A DNA stretch of 50,789 bases from assembly GCA_017420535.1 (NCBI GenBank), contig JAFOIV010000128.1, forward strand, positions 1-50,789. Direction: 5' to 3'. Position 1 is the first letter of the stretch, and each line of letters starts with the position of its first letter. Source of the stretch: Eubacterium sp. Lineage in GTDB: Bacteria; Bacillota; Clostridia; Lachnospirales; Lachnospiraceae. The position numbers and the translations under genes are program-made. The notes beneath the pieces are model-generated. The model did not search any database. It was not told the origin of the DNA and worked only from the letters and a program-made list of their open reading frames with translations. Shown one piece after another: positions 24,931 to 34,424 of the stretch.

Positions 24931-25512
24931 TTACTGTTCATCGAGATTTAATTTAACGAGTACTAAAGAATCTGCGAGATAATACCATTTTTCATGATAC
25001 TTATAAATATATCTTATAAGTACATCAGTTTCTTTCTCAATGATATCTCCCTGGTACTCGTATCTCATTTTAACAGTAAAACGTACTCTATAAACCTGAC
25101 TGATATTTAGATCAATACCATAAATATCTTTAATTCCACGCTTTATTCTGTCAACGAATACTTTCTCAAGTTTCTCTGTATTCTTAATCACAATCGAGCT
25201 ATATGTTGCACCTGACTGATATCTAAATACATCTTCTACTACTGCATCAAGGTTTACCTGATTTGATTCAGGATTATAATTTTTTTCCCATTTTTTTGGA
25301 TAGCAGCATTCTATATACTTCTTTACATCCTCCTTATTGACTGCATTAAAATAATCCTCTATGGATCCTTTTATTGTAACAGATCCTCTTGTAAGAAAAG
25401 CCCATACAAGAAAACCTAAAGCCACTGCAGCCATTAATGAATATGAAACTATATTAAATATTTTTTCTCGCCTACTTATTTTTCTTCTTCGACGTCTACG
25501 CTTCTTTGCCAT
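24931..25512 (-). CDS. Membrane-anchored protein of unknown function
   Basis: I do not recognise this 193-residue protein. A very basic N-terminus (KKRRRRRRKISRREK) precedes a single membrane segment at about 20-42. The outer domain (about 45-193) begins GSIEDYFNAVNKEDVKKYIECCYP and has a mixed alpha/beta pattern like the NTF2/SnoaL-type domains seen on other anchored proteins, but that is only a resemblance. Its start overlaps the end of fumB by 17 bases, so it is translated from the fumarase transcript. A terminator in the opposing gene ends the operon. Confidence 0.7.
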   Translation of the reverse strand: MAKKRRRRRRKISRREKIFNIVSYSLMAAVALGFLVWAFLTRGSVTIKGSIEDYFNAVNKEDVKKYIECCYPKKWEKNYNPESNQVNLDAVVEDVFRYQSGATYSSIVIKNTEKLEKVFVDRIKRGIKDIYGIDLNISQVYRVRFTVKMRYEYQGDIIEKETDVLIRYIYKYHEKWYYLADSLVLVKLNLDEQ

Positions 25513-26062
25513 ATCTATTCTTATATTCCTCTACCGCAGATTCATAAAGATTATTTCCTTCACTATCTACTATAACAATAACAGGAAGATTTTCAACATA
25601 AAGCTTTCTTATTGCTTCTGTTCCAAGATCATCATATGCTATAACTTCAGATGATTTGATACATTTTGAAAGAAGTGCACCTGCTCCGCCAACTGCAGCA
25701 AAATAAACTGCGTCATTTTCCTTAATGGCATCAATTACCTTTTCACTTCTTTTACCTTTTCCAATCATTCCCTTTAATCCCTGATTTAAAAGAAGTGGTG
25801 TGTACTTATCCATACGGCTTGAAGTTGTAGGACCGGCTGAACCAATAACTTCTCCAGGTCTTGCTGGAGTAGGTCCAAGATAGTATATAAATGTTCCATT
25901 AAGATCAATTGGGATATTTTCGCCATTTAATAAACTATCATACATTCTCTTATGAGCCGCATCTCTGGCAGTATAGATTGTTCCAGTTATATAAACATAA
26001 TCTCCTGAACGAAGATTCTTTAATTCCTCATTATCTGCAGGTACCTGTAATGTTGTTTCCAT
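25496..26062 (-). CDS. Class I fumarate hydratase, beta subunit
   Basis: This 188-residue protein is the C-terminal (beta) half of two-subunit class I fumarase, or the related L(+)-tartrate dehydratase beta subunit. It shows RSGDYVYITGTIYTARDAAHKR, GPTPARPGEVIGSAGPTTSSRMD and FAAVGGAGALLSKCIKS. Together with the alpha subunit just upstream it interconverts fumarate and malate in the anaerobic reductive branch of the TCA cycle. The ATG has a GGGAG site. It overlaps the next gene by 17 bases. Confidence 0.93.
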   Translation of the reverse strand: METTLQVPADNEELKNLRSGDYVYITGTIYTARDAAHKRMYDSLLNGENIPIDLNGTFIYYLGPTPARPGEVIGSAGPTTSSRMDKYTPLLLNQGLKGMIGKGKRSEKVIDAIKENDAVYFAAVGGAGALLSKCIKSSEVIAYDDLGTEAIRKLYVENLPVIVIVDSEGNNLYESAVEEYKNRYGKEA

Positions 26063-26079
26063 ATAAAAAATCTCCCTTC

Positions 26080-26919
26080 TTATAATACACGCTTCACATG
26101 TCTGTCAACATGACAACACATATTGACAGCTACAGGCATTCCTGCAATGTGAGTTGCATAAGTTTCGATATTAACTGCAAGAGCTGTTGTACTTCCACCA
26201 AGACCTGCAGGACCAATACCTGACTTATTTATCTCATTTAATAAATCATCTTCTAATTTCTTTATATGATCTAAAGATGATCTTTCATCTAAATTTCTGG
26301 TAAGTGCTTTTTTAGAAAGTTTTGCGGCAAGTTCAAAATCTCCGCCGATACCAACACCTACTACAAATGGAGGACAGGCATTTGGACCAGCTTCTTTAAC
26401 AGTACTTAAGACGGCTTCTTTTATTCCTTCAATTCCGTCAGCAGGTTTAAGCATGAATATCTTACTCATATTCTCACTTCCAAATCCCTTTGGTGCTATA
26501 AGAATCTCTAAATCTTCTCCATCAACAATATCATAATGAATAATGGCTGGAGTATTGTCCTTAGTATTAACACGAAGTATAGGATCCCCCACAACAGATT
26601 TTCTTAAATATCCTTCAGCATAACCTCTTCTTACCCCTTCATTTATAGCATCTGTAAGATTTCCGTTTATATGAAGATCCTGACCTACTTTAACAAAAAA
26701 AACTGCCATACCTGTATCCTGACATATAGGAATACATCTTTCTTTTGCAATCTGCATATTTTGTACCAGCTGCCCTAAAATTTTCTTTGCAAGTCTTGAT
26801 TTTTCTGTGTTGCAGGAATTTTCTATTCTATCTTCAACATCTTTTGCCAGTTTAAGATTTGCTTCGATACACATTTCTTTTACAGCTTCTGTCACAACAA
26901 CTGCATCTAATTCTCTCAT
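26080..26919 (-). CDS. Class I fumarate hydratase, alpha subunit
   Basis: This 279-residue alpha subunit binds the oxygen-sensitive [4Fe-4S] cluster of class I fumarase. Cluster-ligand cysteines lie in RCIPICQDTGMAVFF, AGPNACPPFVVGVGIGG and AVNMCCHVDRH. Other conserved parts are GGSTTALAVNIETYATHIAG and NTKDNTPAIIHYDIV. The gene starts the alpha-beta-membrane-protein unit and follows the small membrane-protein gene, separated by a hairpin. Tartrate dehydratase is the alternative substrate assignment. Confidence 0.93.
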   Translation of the reverse strand: MRELDAVVVTEAVKEMCIEANLKLAKDVEDRIENSCNTEKSRLAKKILGQLVQNMQIAKERCIPICQDTGMAVFFVKVGQDLHINGNLTDAINEGVRRGYAEGYLRKSVVGDPILRVNTKDNTPAIIHYDIVDGEDLEILIAPKGFGSENMSKIFMLKPADGIEGIKEAVLSTVKEAGPNACPPFVVGVGIGGDFELAAKLSKKALTRNLDERSSLDHIKKLEDDLLNEINKSGIGPAGLGGSTTALAVNIETYATHIAGMPVAVNMCCHVDRHVKRVL

Positions 26920-26942
26920 ATAGCACTCCTTCTTTATAAACG

Positions 26943-26976
26943 TTAAGGCACAACAGATTTAATCTGCTGTGCCTTA
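26943..26976 (-). terminator. Weak terminator-like hairpin after the 65-residue protein gene
   Basis: On the minus strand AAGGCACAGCAGAT pairs with ATCTGTTGTGCCTT (one G-U). Only UU, then AACGUUU, follows, so termination may be partial, separating gyrA from the fumarase genes incompletely. Confidence 0.5.
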
Positions 26977-26980
26977 GAAC

Positions 26981-27178
26981 CTATGCCAAGTAATCGTCCC
27001 TGTCTTTTTTCTTCTTACCGGAACGCTTTCTTTGTATAAAGTTATTAATCTTTATACAAACGTAGAAAACAAAGATAATTATTACAATTACAGCTACCCA
27101 ATAAATGGCAATATGAAGAAATTCTTCAAGGCCTTTGGTATCTGTAAGATTATCAATGTGTTCTATAAAACCATCCAT
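26981..27178 (-). CDS. Small single-span membrane protein downstream of gyrA
   Basis: This 65-residue protein has a membrane segment at about 25-45 (IYWVAVIVIIIFVFYVCIKI), an acidic N-terminus and a very basic tail (RKRSGKKKKDRDD). The positive-inside rule puts the C-terminus in the cytoplasm. A GGGGTGG ribosome site precedes the ATG. It begins 37 bases after gyrA with no terminator between, so it is likely co-transcribed. I do not know its function. Confidence 0.7.
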   Translation of the reverse strand: MDGFIEHIDNLTDTKGLEEFLHIAIYWVAVIVIIIFVFYVCIKINNFIQRKRSGKKKKDRDDYLA

Positions 27179-27215
27179 TTTGCCACCCCCGACAAAGAAA
27201 AATAATACCCGCTAA

Positions 27216-29759
27216 TTATTTATCTGAATCTTCTTCTGTAACATCCTCAACATTTTCAATAGAAGATTCCATCATTTCCTCTTTTATCTCATTTCCATTA
27301 TCATCTGTAACAGCATCTCTAACCTTAGCAATACTTGCTACTGCAACTTCATTTGCAACATCAACATTTATAAGTTTAACACCTGATGCTACTCTTCCGT
27401 ATGTTGAGATATCAGCACACTTGATTCTGATAATGATACCCTGAGTTGTAATCAACATGATCTCATGATCATCATTTACACACTTAACACCGATTACATT
27501 TCCAGTCTTTTCTGTGATCTTATAGCACTTAACACCCTTACCGCCACGTTTCTGGACTGTAAATTCTTCAATATCTGTTCTCTTACCAAGACCATTTTCA
27601 GATACGATGAGAAGTGACTTACCCTGAGTATTCATCTGCATTCCTATTACTTCATCACCAGCTGAAAGATTCATACCTCTAACGCCCATTGATGAACGTC
27701 CTGTTCCTCTTACATCTGTATCTTTGAATCTGATGCACATACCAAGCTTTGATACCATGAAAATGTCTCTTGTATCATCAGTTGTCTTAACTTCGATAAG
27801 TTCATCATCGTCCTTAAGAGTCATGGCAATGATACCATTTTTACGGATATTCTCATATTCTGTCTCAGCAGTCTTTTTGATCATACCATTCTTTGTAACC
27901 ATGATAAGATACTTCTTATCACTATATTCTCTGATTGGAATGATAGCTGTTACTTTTTCATCACCATCTAACTGAAGGAGATTCACTATAGCAACTCCTC
28001 TTGCTGTACGTCCAGCTTCTGGAATCTGATATGTACGAAGTCTATATACACGTCCCTTATTTGTAAAGAACATGATGTAATGAAGGGTTGTAGTCATAAG
28101 AAGATCTTCAATATAATCATCTTCTATAGTCTGCATACCCTTAATTCCCTTACCGCCTCTATTCTGGGCATGGAAATTAGACTCTGTCATACGTTTGATA
28201 TATCCAAGGTGTGTCATGGCAATTACAGTGTTTTCAACCTTAATAAGATCTTCATCTGCAATCTCACCAACTGCTGCACCAATCTTTGTTCTTCTATCAT
28301 CGCTATATTTAAGAGATATAACCTGCATCTCTTCTCTGATAACTGAAAGAAGTTTCTTAGGATCAGCAAGTATTGCTTTAAATTCTGCAATCTTTTCCAT
28401 TAATTCCTTATATTCAGCCTCTAACTTTTCTCTTTCGAGACCTGTAAGAGCCTTCAGTCTCATGTCAACAATAGCCTGAGCCTGAACGTCTGTAAGACCA
28501 AATCTTTCCATTAATGCAGTTTTTGCATCAGCAACACTCTTAGAACCTCTGATTATCTTAATAACTTCATCGATATTATCGATAGCTATAAGTAAGCCTT
28601 CTAAGATATGAGCTCTCTTCTCTGCCTGATTAAGGTCATATTTAGTTCTTCTAGTTACTACATCTTCCTGGTGCTTAATGTAATATTTAAGCATATCAAG
28701 GAGATTAAGAACCTTTGGCTGTCCCTTAACAAGAGCCAGCATATTAACACCAAATGTATCCTCTAACTGTGTATGCTTATAAAGGTTATTAAGAATTACA
28801 TTTGCATTTGCATCACGGCGAAGTTCGATAACAACTCTCATACCTTCACGAGATGATTCATCGCGAAGATCTGTGATTCCATCTACTCTCTTGTTCTTAA
28901 CAAGATCTGCAATCTTCTGGATAAGAAGAGCCTTATTAACCATATATGGAAGCTCTGTTATTACGATTCTCTGCTTACCATTAGCCATTGGCTCTATATC
29001 TGAGATTGCTCTTACTCTTATCTTACCTCTACCTGTACGATATGCTTCTTCAATTCCTGCTTTACCAAGAATTTCAGCACCTGTAGGGAAGTCAGGACCC
29101 TTAACGATATTAAGGATCTCATCAATCTCTGTTTCTCTATCTTCATTGATTCTGTTATCAATGATCTTAACAGCTGCATCTGTAACTTCCTTTAAATTAT
29201 GAGGAGGTATATTAGTTGCCATACCTACGGCAATACCTGATGCACCATTTACAAGAAGATTAGGATATCTTGATGGAAGAACTGTTGGCTCCTTCTCTGT
29301 CTCATCAAAGTTAGGTATGAAATCTACTGTATCTTTATTGATATCAGCAAGCATTTCCATAGAAATCTTTGTGAGACGAGCTTCTGTGTATCGCATGGCA
29401 GCTGCGCCATCACCATCTATTGAACCAAAGTTACCATGACCATCTACAAGTGGATATCTTGTATTCCATTCCTGAGCAAGCTTTACTAAAGCTTCATAAA
29501 TTGAGCTATCACCATGAGGATGATATTTACCCATCGTATCACCAACGATACGGGCACATTTACGATGTGGCTTATCCGGACCGTTGTTAAGCTCTATCAT
29601 AGAATAGAGAATTCTTCTCTGAACAGGTTTAAGACCATCTCTTACATCTGGAAGAGCACGGGCAGAGATAACACTCATGGCATAATCTATATAGTCCTGC
29701 TCCATAGTCTTTTTTAAGTCTACTTCACGGACATTATCAAAAATCTTATCGTCGTCCAT
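27216..29759 (-). CDS. gyrA: DNA gyrase subunit A
   Basis: GyrA breaks and rejoins DNA in the gyrase that introduces negative supercoils. The 847 residues include the winged-helix cleavage domain with the active-site tyrosine Tyr124 in [10 protein letters not shown]. The quinolone-determining stretch reads [14 protein letters not shown], with Ser at the usual first resistance position and Glu at the second, i.e. the wild-type Gram-positive pattern. The C-terminal beta-pinwheel contains [10 protein letters not shown], the GyrA box required for DNA wrapping, with Asn in place of the more usual Arg. An acidic tail ends the protein. It follows gyrB by 11 bases in the origin-proximal operon. Confidence 0.98.
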   Translation of the reverse strand: MDDDKIFDNVREVDLKKTMEQDYIDYAMSVISARALPDVRDGLKPVQRRILYSMIELNNGPDKPHRKCARIVGDTMGKYHPHGDSSIYEALVKLAQEWNTRYPLVDGHGNFGSIDGDGAAAMRYTEARLTKISMEMLADINKDTVDFIPNFDETEKEPTVLPSRYPNLLVNGASGIAVGMATNIPPHNLKEVTDAAVKIIDNRINEDRETEIDEILNIVKGPDFPTGAEILGKAGIEEAYRTGRGKIRVRAISDIEPMANGKQRIVITELPYMVNKALLIQKIADLVKNKRVDGITDLRDESSREGMRVVIELRRDANANVILNNLYKHTQLEDTFGVNMLALVKGQPKVLNLLDMLKYYIKHQEDVVTRRTKYDLNQAEKRAHILEGLLIAIDNIDEVIKIIRGSKSVADAKTALMERFGLTDVQAQAIVDMRLKALTGLEREKLEAEYKELMEKIAEFKAILADPKKLLSVIREEMQVISLKYSDDRRTKIGAAVGEIADEDLIKVENTVIAMTHLGYIKRMTESNFHAQNRGGKGIKGMQTIEDDYIEDLLMTTTLHYIMFFTNKGRVYRLRTYQIPEAGRTARGVAIVNLLQLDGDEKVTAIIPIREYSDKKYLIMVTKNGMIKKTAETEYENIRKNGIIAMTLKDDDELIEVKTTDDTRDIFMVSKLGMCIRFKDTDVRGTGRSSMGVRGMNLSAGDEVIGMQMNTQGKSLLIVSENGLGKRTDIEEFTVQKRGGKGVKCYKITEKTGNVIGVKCVNDDHEIMLITTQGIIIRIKCADISTYGRVASGVKLINVDVANEVAVASIAKVRDAVTDDNGNEIKEEMMESSIENVEDVTEEDSDK

Positions 29760-29770
29760 TTTATCTCCTC

Positions 29771-31696
29771 CTATACATCAAGATTCTTAACGAACTTGGC
29801 GTTTTCTTCAATGAACTTCTTTCTTGGTTCTACTTTGTCACCCATAAGTACATTAAATGTAAGGTCAACTTCTGATTCATCATCATCATCAATTGCTACA
29901 CGAAGAAGTACTCTCTTTTCTGGATCCATTGTAGTATCCCAAAGCTGTTCAGCATCCATTTCTCCAAGACCTTTGTATCGCTGAACTTTATTATTCTGAT
30001 CTCTTCCTACCTGATCAATTATATTTGATAATTCATCATCACTATAGGCATACCAGATTTTCTTATTCTTCTCTAATCTATAAAGAGGTGGCTGTGCAAG
30101 ATAAACATGGCCCTGTCTGATAAGATCAGGCATAAATCTATAGAAGAATGTAAGAAGAAGTGTTGCAATATGAGCACCATCTACGTCGGCATCGGTCATT
30201 ATTATGATCTTGTCATATCTTAATTTTGAAATATCAAAATTATCATGTATACCTGTACCGAAAGCTGTGATCATAGCCTTGATCTCGGCATTCTCTAATA
30301 TATGATCTAATCTTGCTTTTTCTACATTTAATATCTTACCACGAAGTGGAAGGATAGCCTGAGTTGCTCTATTTCTGGCAGTCTTTGCTGATCCACCGGC
30401 AGAGTCACCCTCGACTATATAAATCTCACATTTCTTAGGATCCTTATCTGAACAGTCAGCAAGTTTTCCTGGAAGTGAAAGGCTTTCAGAAAGATTTGTC
30501 TTTCTTGCTACATCTCTAGCTTTTCTTGCTGCGATTCTTGCACGCTGAGCAAGTAAAGCCTTATCGATTATAGTCTTTGCAACAGCAGGATTCTGCTCAA
30601 GGAAATAAACCATCTGCTCGCCCATTACTGATTCCACAGCTGTTCTTGCGATAGCATTTCCTAATTTCTGCTTTGTCTGACCTTCAAACTGAGGATTTTC
30701 AATCTTAACAGAAATGATACCTGTAAGACCTTCACGAAGATCTTCACCAGATAAATTATCATCTTTATCTTTTAAGATTTTATTATTTCTTGCATAGTCA
30801 TTAAATACCTTTGTAAGTGCAGATCTAAAACCTGTAAGATGCATACCACCTTCAGGAGTTATTATATTATTTACAAAGCTATAAACTGTTTCATTATATG
30901 AATCATTATGCTGAAGAGCTACTTCAACATAAACATTATCCTTGCTTCCTTCAGCGTAGATGATTTTATCATAAAGAGGAGTCTTACTCTTATTGAGGTA
31001 AGCTACGAATTCCTTGATACCACCTTCATAGTGGAAAGTCTCAGACTTAATATTGCCTTCTTCATCTTTTCTAAGATCAGTAAGACTTATCTTAAGATTC
31101 TTTGTAAGGAAAGCTGTCTCACGAAGACGTACTCTAAGTGTATTATAATCATATATAACATCATCAAAAATTGTTTCATCAGGCTTAAATGTTACCTTAG
31201 TTCCAGTAATATCTGTCTTACCGATAACCTTAAGATCATAACAAACCTTACCCTTTTCATAACGCTGCTTATATATCTTTCCATCTCTTGAAACTTCTAC
31301 TTCAAGCCAATTAGAAAGAGCATTTACTACTGATGAACCTACACCGTGGAGACCACCTGATACTTTGTATCCTCCACCGCCAAATTTTCCTCCGGCATGA
31401 AGAACAGTAAATACAACTTCGACAGCTGGACGCTTTGCTTTTGACTGTATACCTACAGGGATACCACGTCCATTATCAATTACTGTAATAGAATTGTCTT
31501 CATTTATGAATACCTGAATCTCTGAGCAGTAACCAGCAAGTGCTTCATCTACTGAATTATCAACTATTTCATAAACAAGATGATGAAGACCACGAGAAGA
31601 TGTACTACCAATGTACATACCTGGTCTCTTTCGAACTGCCTCGAGTCCTTCCAGAATCTGTATCTGGTCGGCACCATAGTTTTCATTCTCTGACAT
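29771..31696 (-). CDS. gyrB: DNA gyrase subunit B
   Basis: GyrB supplies the ATPase and TOPRIM parts of gyrase. The 641 residues show the GHKL ATPase ([37 protein letters not shown]), the transducer domain, and the TOPRIM motifs EGDSAGGSA and DADVDGAHI that coordinate Mg for DNA cleavage. The conserved C-terminal QRYKGLGEM segment is present. Length is typical of Gram-positive GyrB without the proteobacterial insert. It lies between recF and gyrA with about 10-base gaps. Confidence 0.98.
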   Translation of the reverse strand: MSENENYGADQIQILEGLEAVRKRPGMYIGSTSSRGLHHLVYEIVDNSVDEALAGYCSEIQVFINEDNSITVIDNGRGIPVGIQSKAKRPAVEVVFTVLHAGGKFGGGGYKVSGGLHGVGSSVVNALSNWLEVEVSRDGKIYKQRYEKGKVCYDLKVIGKTDITGTKVTFKPDETIFDDVIYDYNTLRVRLRETAFLTKNLKISLTDLRKDEEGNIKSETFHYEGGIKEFVAYLNKSKTPLYDKIIYAEGSKDNVYVEVALQHNDSYNETVYSFVNNIITPEGGMHLTGFRSALTKVFNDYARNNKILKDKDDNLSGEDLREGLTGIISVKIENPQFEGQTKQKLGNAIARTAVESVMGEQMVYFLEQNPAVAKTIIDKALLAQRARIAARKARDVARKTNLSESLSLPGKLADCSDKDPKKCEIYIVEGDSAGGSAKTARNRATQAILPLRGKILNVEKARLDHILENAEIKAMITAFGTGIHDNFDISKLRYDKIIIMTDADVDGAHIATLLLTFFYRFMPDLIRQGHVYLAQPPLYRLEKNKKIWYAYSDDELSNIIDQVGRDQNNKVQRYKGLGEMDAEQLWDTTMDPEKRVLLRVAIDDDDESEVDLTFNVLMGDKVEPRKKFIEENAKFVKNLDV

Positions 31697-31706
31697 TTTT
31701 TTCCTC

Positions 31707-32783
31707 CTAAACTACTGTTCCTTTATCAACTCTATATATTTTGTCCATGGTTATTCTCTCTTTTATAAAGTCGTCATAACCTGTACATGTGATAATAGTC
31801 TGTATATTTTTTATCTCATCAAGAAGAGCATCCCTTCTCTTTGAATCAAGTTCTGACATTACATCATCCAATAATAGTACAGGATTATCTTCAGTTATCT
31901 TCTTAACGAGTTCTATCTCTGCTAGCTTTAGCGATAAAGCCGCAGTACGCTGCTGACCTTGAGATCCATAGGTTCTAACATCCACATCATTTATATAAAT
32001 TCCTATATCATCTCTGTGGGGACCTATATTTGTCATCCCACTCTTAAGATCAGTATTTCTTTTATCTATTAAATCTTTCTCAAATCTTTCCTCATCAGTA
32101 CTTGAATCATAAGAAAGTATTATTTCTTCTTTATTTCCAGTAATATCTCTATGAATATCTATAATTATTTCATTTAGCATGGCCACAAAATTGCGGCGTT
32201 CTCTGATTATCCTGGATCCAAACTTAATTAGCTGCATATCCCATATATCAAGAGTATCAAGTAATGAATTATTATAATTAATATCCTTTAAGAGATTATT
32301 TCTTTGTTGAAGTACCTTATTATACTCAGAAAGATCACTATAATATACTCTGCTTAACTGGCACATCTCCATATCCATAAATCTTCTTCTTTCAGAAGGA
32401 CCATTTTTAATAATTGAAAGGTCCTCTGGTGAAAAGAAAATGATATTGATAAGACCAAACAGTTCCGAAGAACGCTTTATAGACATACCATCTATACTTA
32501 CAACCTTAGACTTTCCCTTTCTTAAATGCATATCAATCTTTGAATTGATATCATGTTTAGAAACATTAAGCCTTATGTGTGCTTCATCACAACCAAATCT
32601 GATCAGCTCTTTATCTCTGGCCATTTTATGAGACTTAGTAGTAGATGCCACATAGATTGCCTCTAATATATTAGTCTTTCCCTGAGCATTATCACCATAC
32701 AAAATATTTATATTCTTGCTAAAATCAAGATCTAAATATTCGTAATTTCTATAATTATTTAAAGAAAGTGAAGTTACATGCAT
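31707..32783 (-). CDS. recF: DNA replication and repair protein RecF
   Basis: RecF is an SMC-like ATPase that helps load RecA at gaps in damaged DNA. The 358 residues have the N-terminal [14 protein letters not shown], Walker [10 protein letters not shown], the signature segment [19 protein letters not shown] and Walker [13 protein letters not shown]. Length is normal. The gene starts 2 bases after the S4-domain gene and is followed by gyrB, the conserved origin order. Confidence 0.97.
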   Translation of the reverse strand: MHVTSLSLNNYRNYEYLDLDFSKNINILYGDNAQGKTNILEAIYVASTTKSHKMARDKELIRFGCDEAHIRLNVSKHDINSKIDMHLRKGKSKVVSIDGMSIKRSSELFGLINIIFFSPEDLSIIKNGPSERRRFMDMEMCQLSRVYYSDLSEYNKVLQQRNNLLKDINYNNSLLDTLDIWDMQLIKFGSRIIRERRNFVAMLNEIIIDIHRDITGNKEEIILSYDSSTDEERFEKDLIDKRNTDLKSGMTNIGPHRDDIGIYINDVDVRTYGSQGQQRTAALSLKLAEIELVKKITEDNPVLLLDDVMSELDSKRRDALLDEIKNIQTIITCTGYDDFIKERITMDKIYRVDKGTVV

Positions 32784-32785
32784 AT

Positions 32786-32992
32786 TTATTTAACGATTAC
32801 TTCTTCGCCATCATAAGAAAATGTATCACCTTTATAAAGCTTCTTACCTCTTCTTAAATCAACTTCTCCATTAACTTTAACTTTTCCTTCAAGTATCACA
32901 GCCTTAGCATCAATACCTGAATCAACAAGTCCGGCAAGTTTAAGAGCCTGGCCAAGCTTTATAAATTCATCTCTAATCTCAATTTCTTTCAT
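32786..32992 (-). CDS. yaaA: S4-domain RNA-binding protein (YaaA type)
   Basis: This 68-residue protein is almost entirely an S4 RNA-binding domain: FIKLGQALKLAGLVDSGIDAK, ILEGKVKVNG and RRGKKLYKGD are typical. Orthologues lie between dnaN and recF in most Firmicutes. A role in ribosome assembly or RNA binding has been suggested for the family, but no reaction is known. The gene is tightly packed with its neighbours (14 bases after dnaN, 2 before recF). Confidence 0.93.
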   Translation of the reverse strand: MKEIEIRDEFIKLGQALKLAGLVDSGIDAKAVILEGKVKVNGEVDLRRGKKLYKGDTFSYDGEEVIVK

Positions 32993-33007
32993 ATATACAC
33001 TCTTTCT

Positions 33008-34123
33008 TTAGTATGCAGCTACATTTATATTGATAGGGAGTACTATATAGATATAGTTTTCTTCGCTATCTTTGATAAAGCATGGACTCTTTGAATCATT
33101 AAGATAAATATCAATCTCTTCATCATCAATTACACGAAGAGCATCCATTAAGAATCTAGGATTAAAACCAATGATTATCTCCTGTCCTTCTTTCTTTATC
33201 TCTAATTCTTCATTAAGAGAACCCATATTAGTATCAAGTCTTACATACATATTGTTATCATTCTTAACACTTACGATAATAGGCTTCTTATCTGTCTCCT
33301 GAATAAGAAGAGTAGCTCTGTCAATACATCCCATAAGTTCCTTACGATTAACAGTAACCTTAAGGTCGTTATTGATAGCCATCATCTGAGAAATCTTAAA
33401 ATATTCACCTTCAATAAGTCTTGTAACAACTCTTGTATTATCAAACTCAAATAACATGTGATTATCAGAGAAATAAATTGCTACTTCATTATCACTGTCA
33501 CCACTTATTATCTTACTAAGTTCAATAAGAGATTTACCTGGAACAACTACCTTCATATCAGAATTTTCACCCTTTAAGGCGATCTTTCTTCTTGAGATTC
33601 TATGTCCATCAAGAGAAACAACTATAAGTTCATTATTCTTAACTTCAAATGACTCACCAGTCATAAGCTTTGTATTTTCATTATCTGAAATTGAAAAGAT
33701 AGTCTGTCTAATGATCTCACGAAGTGAAAACTGAGATATTCTGATAGAATGATCCTTTTCAATCTGCTGAAGATATGGAAAATCATCTCCTGCATGATAT
33801 GGAATAGTAAATTTAGACTTTTCACATACGATCTTTGCTTTATAATCGCTATCAGTCTCAATAGAAATATCACTCTGAGGGAGCTTTCTTATGATATCTG
33901 AAAAGATCTTTGCTTCGAAAGCTGCTTTACCCTCTTCAATTGTTGTTCCTTCTATATATGTTTCAATACCAAGTTCTATATTATTAGCTATAAGTCTTAT
34001 CTTTCCATTCATAGCTTCTACCATAATACATTCCAGTATAGGTAATGATGTTTTAGAAGCTACTGCTTTAGAAACAATATTAATACCTGAAAGAAGATCA
34101 TCTTTTTTACATTTAATGTTCAC
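33008..34123 (-). CDS. dnaN: DNA polymerase III beta subunit (sliding clamp)
   Basis: DnaN is the ring-shaped clamp that tethers DNA polymerase III to DNA. The 371 residues form three similar domains; MNIKCKKDDLLSGINIVSKAVASKTSLPILECIMVEA (in outline) is the conserved first domain and the C-terminal VLPINI segment contributes to the partner-binding pocket. It is separated from dnaA by a 300-base gap that contains the predicted unwinding element, and begins with an AGGAGA-like site. It is followed by yaaA, recF, gyrB and gyrA. Confidence 0.97.
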   Translation of the reverse strand: MNIKCKKDDLLSGINIVSKAVASKTSLPILECIMVEAMNGKIRLIANNIELGIETYIEGTTIEEGKAAFEAKIFSDIIRKLPQSDISIETDSDYKAKIVCEKSKFTIPYHAGDDFPYLQQIEKDHSIRISQFSLREIIRQTIFSISDNENTKLMTGESFEVKNNELIVVSLDGHRISRRKIALKGENSDMKVVVPGKSLIELSKIISGDSDNEVAIYFSDNHMLFEFDNTRVVTRLIEGEYFKISQMMAINNDLKVTVNRKELMGCIDRATLLIQETDKKPIIVSVKNDNNMYVRLDTNMGSLNEELEIKKEGQEIIIGFNPRFLMDALRVIDDEEIDIYLNDSKSPCFIKDSEENYIYIVLPININVAAY

Positions 34124-34159
34124 TGTACTTTCTCCTTTGCGTGTGACGAATCCGTTAAT

Positions 34160-34208
34160 AAATTATATATATATATTTAGTAGTAATAGTAGTAGGCACT
34201 GTTGATAT
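34160..34208 (+). other. Predicted oriC unwinding element (AT-rich tract, DnaA-trios, DnaA box)
   Basis: An alternating TA tract (about 34160-34176) is followed by six uninterrupted triplets TAG TAG TAA TAG TAG TAG (34178-34195), a GCAC spacer and TGTTGATAT (34200-34208), one base from this genome's DnaA box. This order (melted region, trios, box) matches the basal origin unwinding module described for Bacillus subtilis, where DnaA-trios read 3'-G/A-A-T/A-5'. The position between dnaA and dnaN is also the same. Further boxes at 34369 (TTAACCACA, one mismatch to the classical box) and 34388 (TTATCAACA) lie toward dnaA. Confidence 0.8.
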
Positions 34209-34387
34209 GTTTATATGTGCTTCAAAGCTATATTCTACAAGGTTTTTTTATGTTGCTTAACTATGTTGAAATGGACCTTAATTACTCTTCATTCTTTGTT
34301 AACAAGATCATTCATAAAAATTTTAGAAAAAATTCTCAAATGACAATTAACAAGTTATAAAAAGCAAATTAACCACAAAAAAACAGG

Positions 34388-34396
34388 TTATCAACA
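34388..34396 (+). promoter_or_regulatory. DnaA box TTATCAACA downstream of dnaA
   Basis: This is an exact copy of the recurring 9-mer in the dnaA-dnaN gap, about 30 bases past the dnaA stop codon. Confidence 0.6.
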
Positions 34397-34424
34397 AAAT
34401 AATGTTAATAAGTCGTAATTTTGT

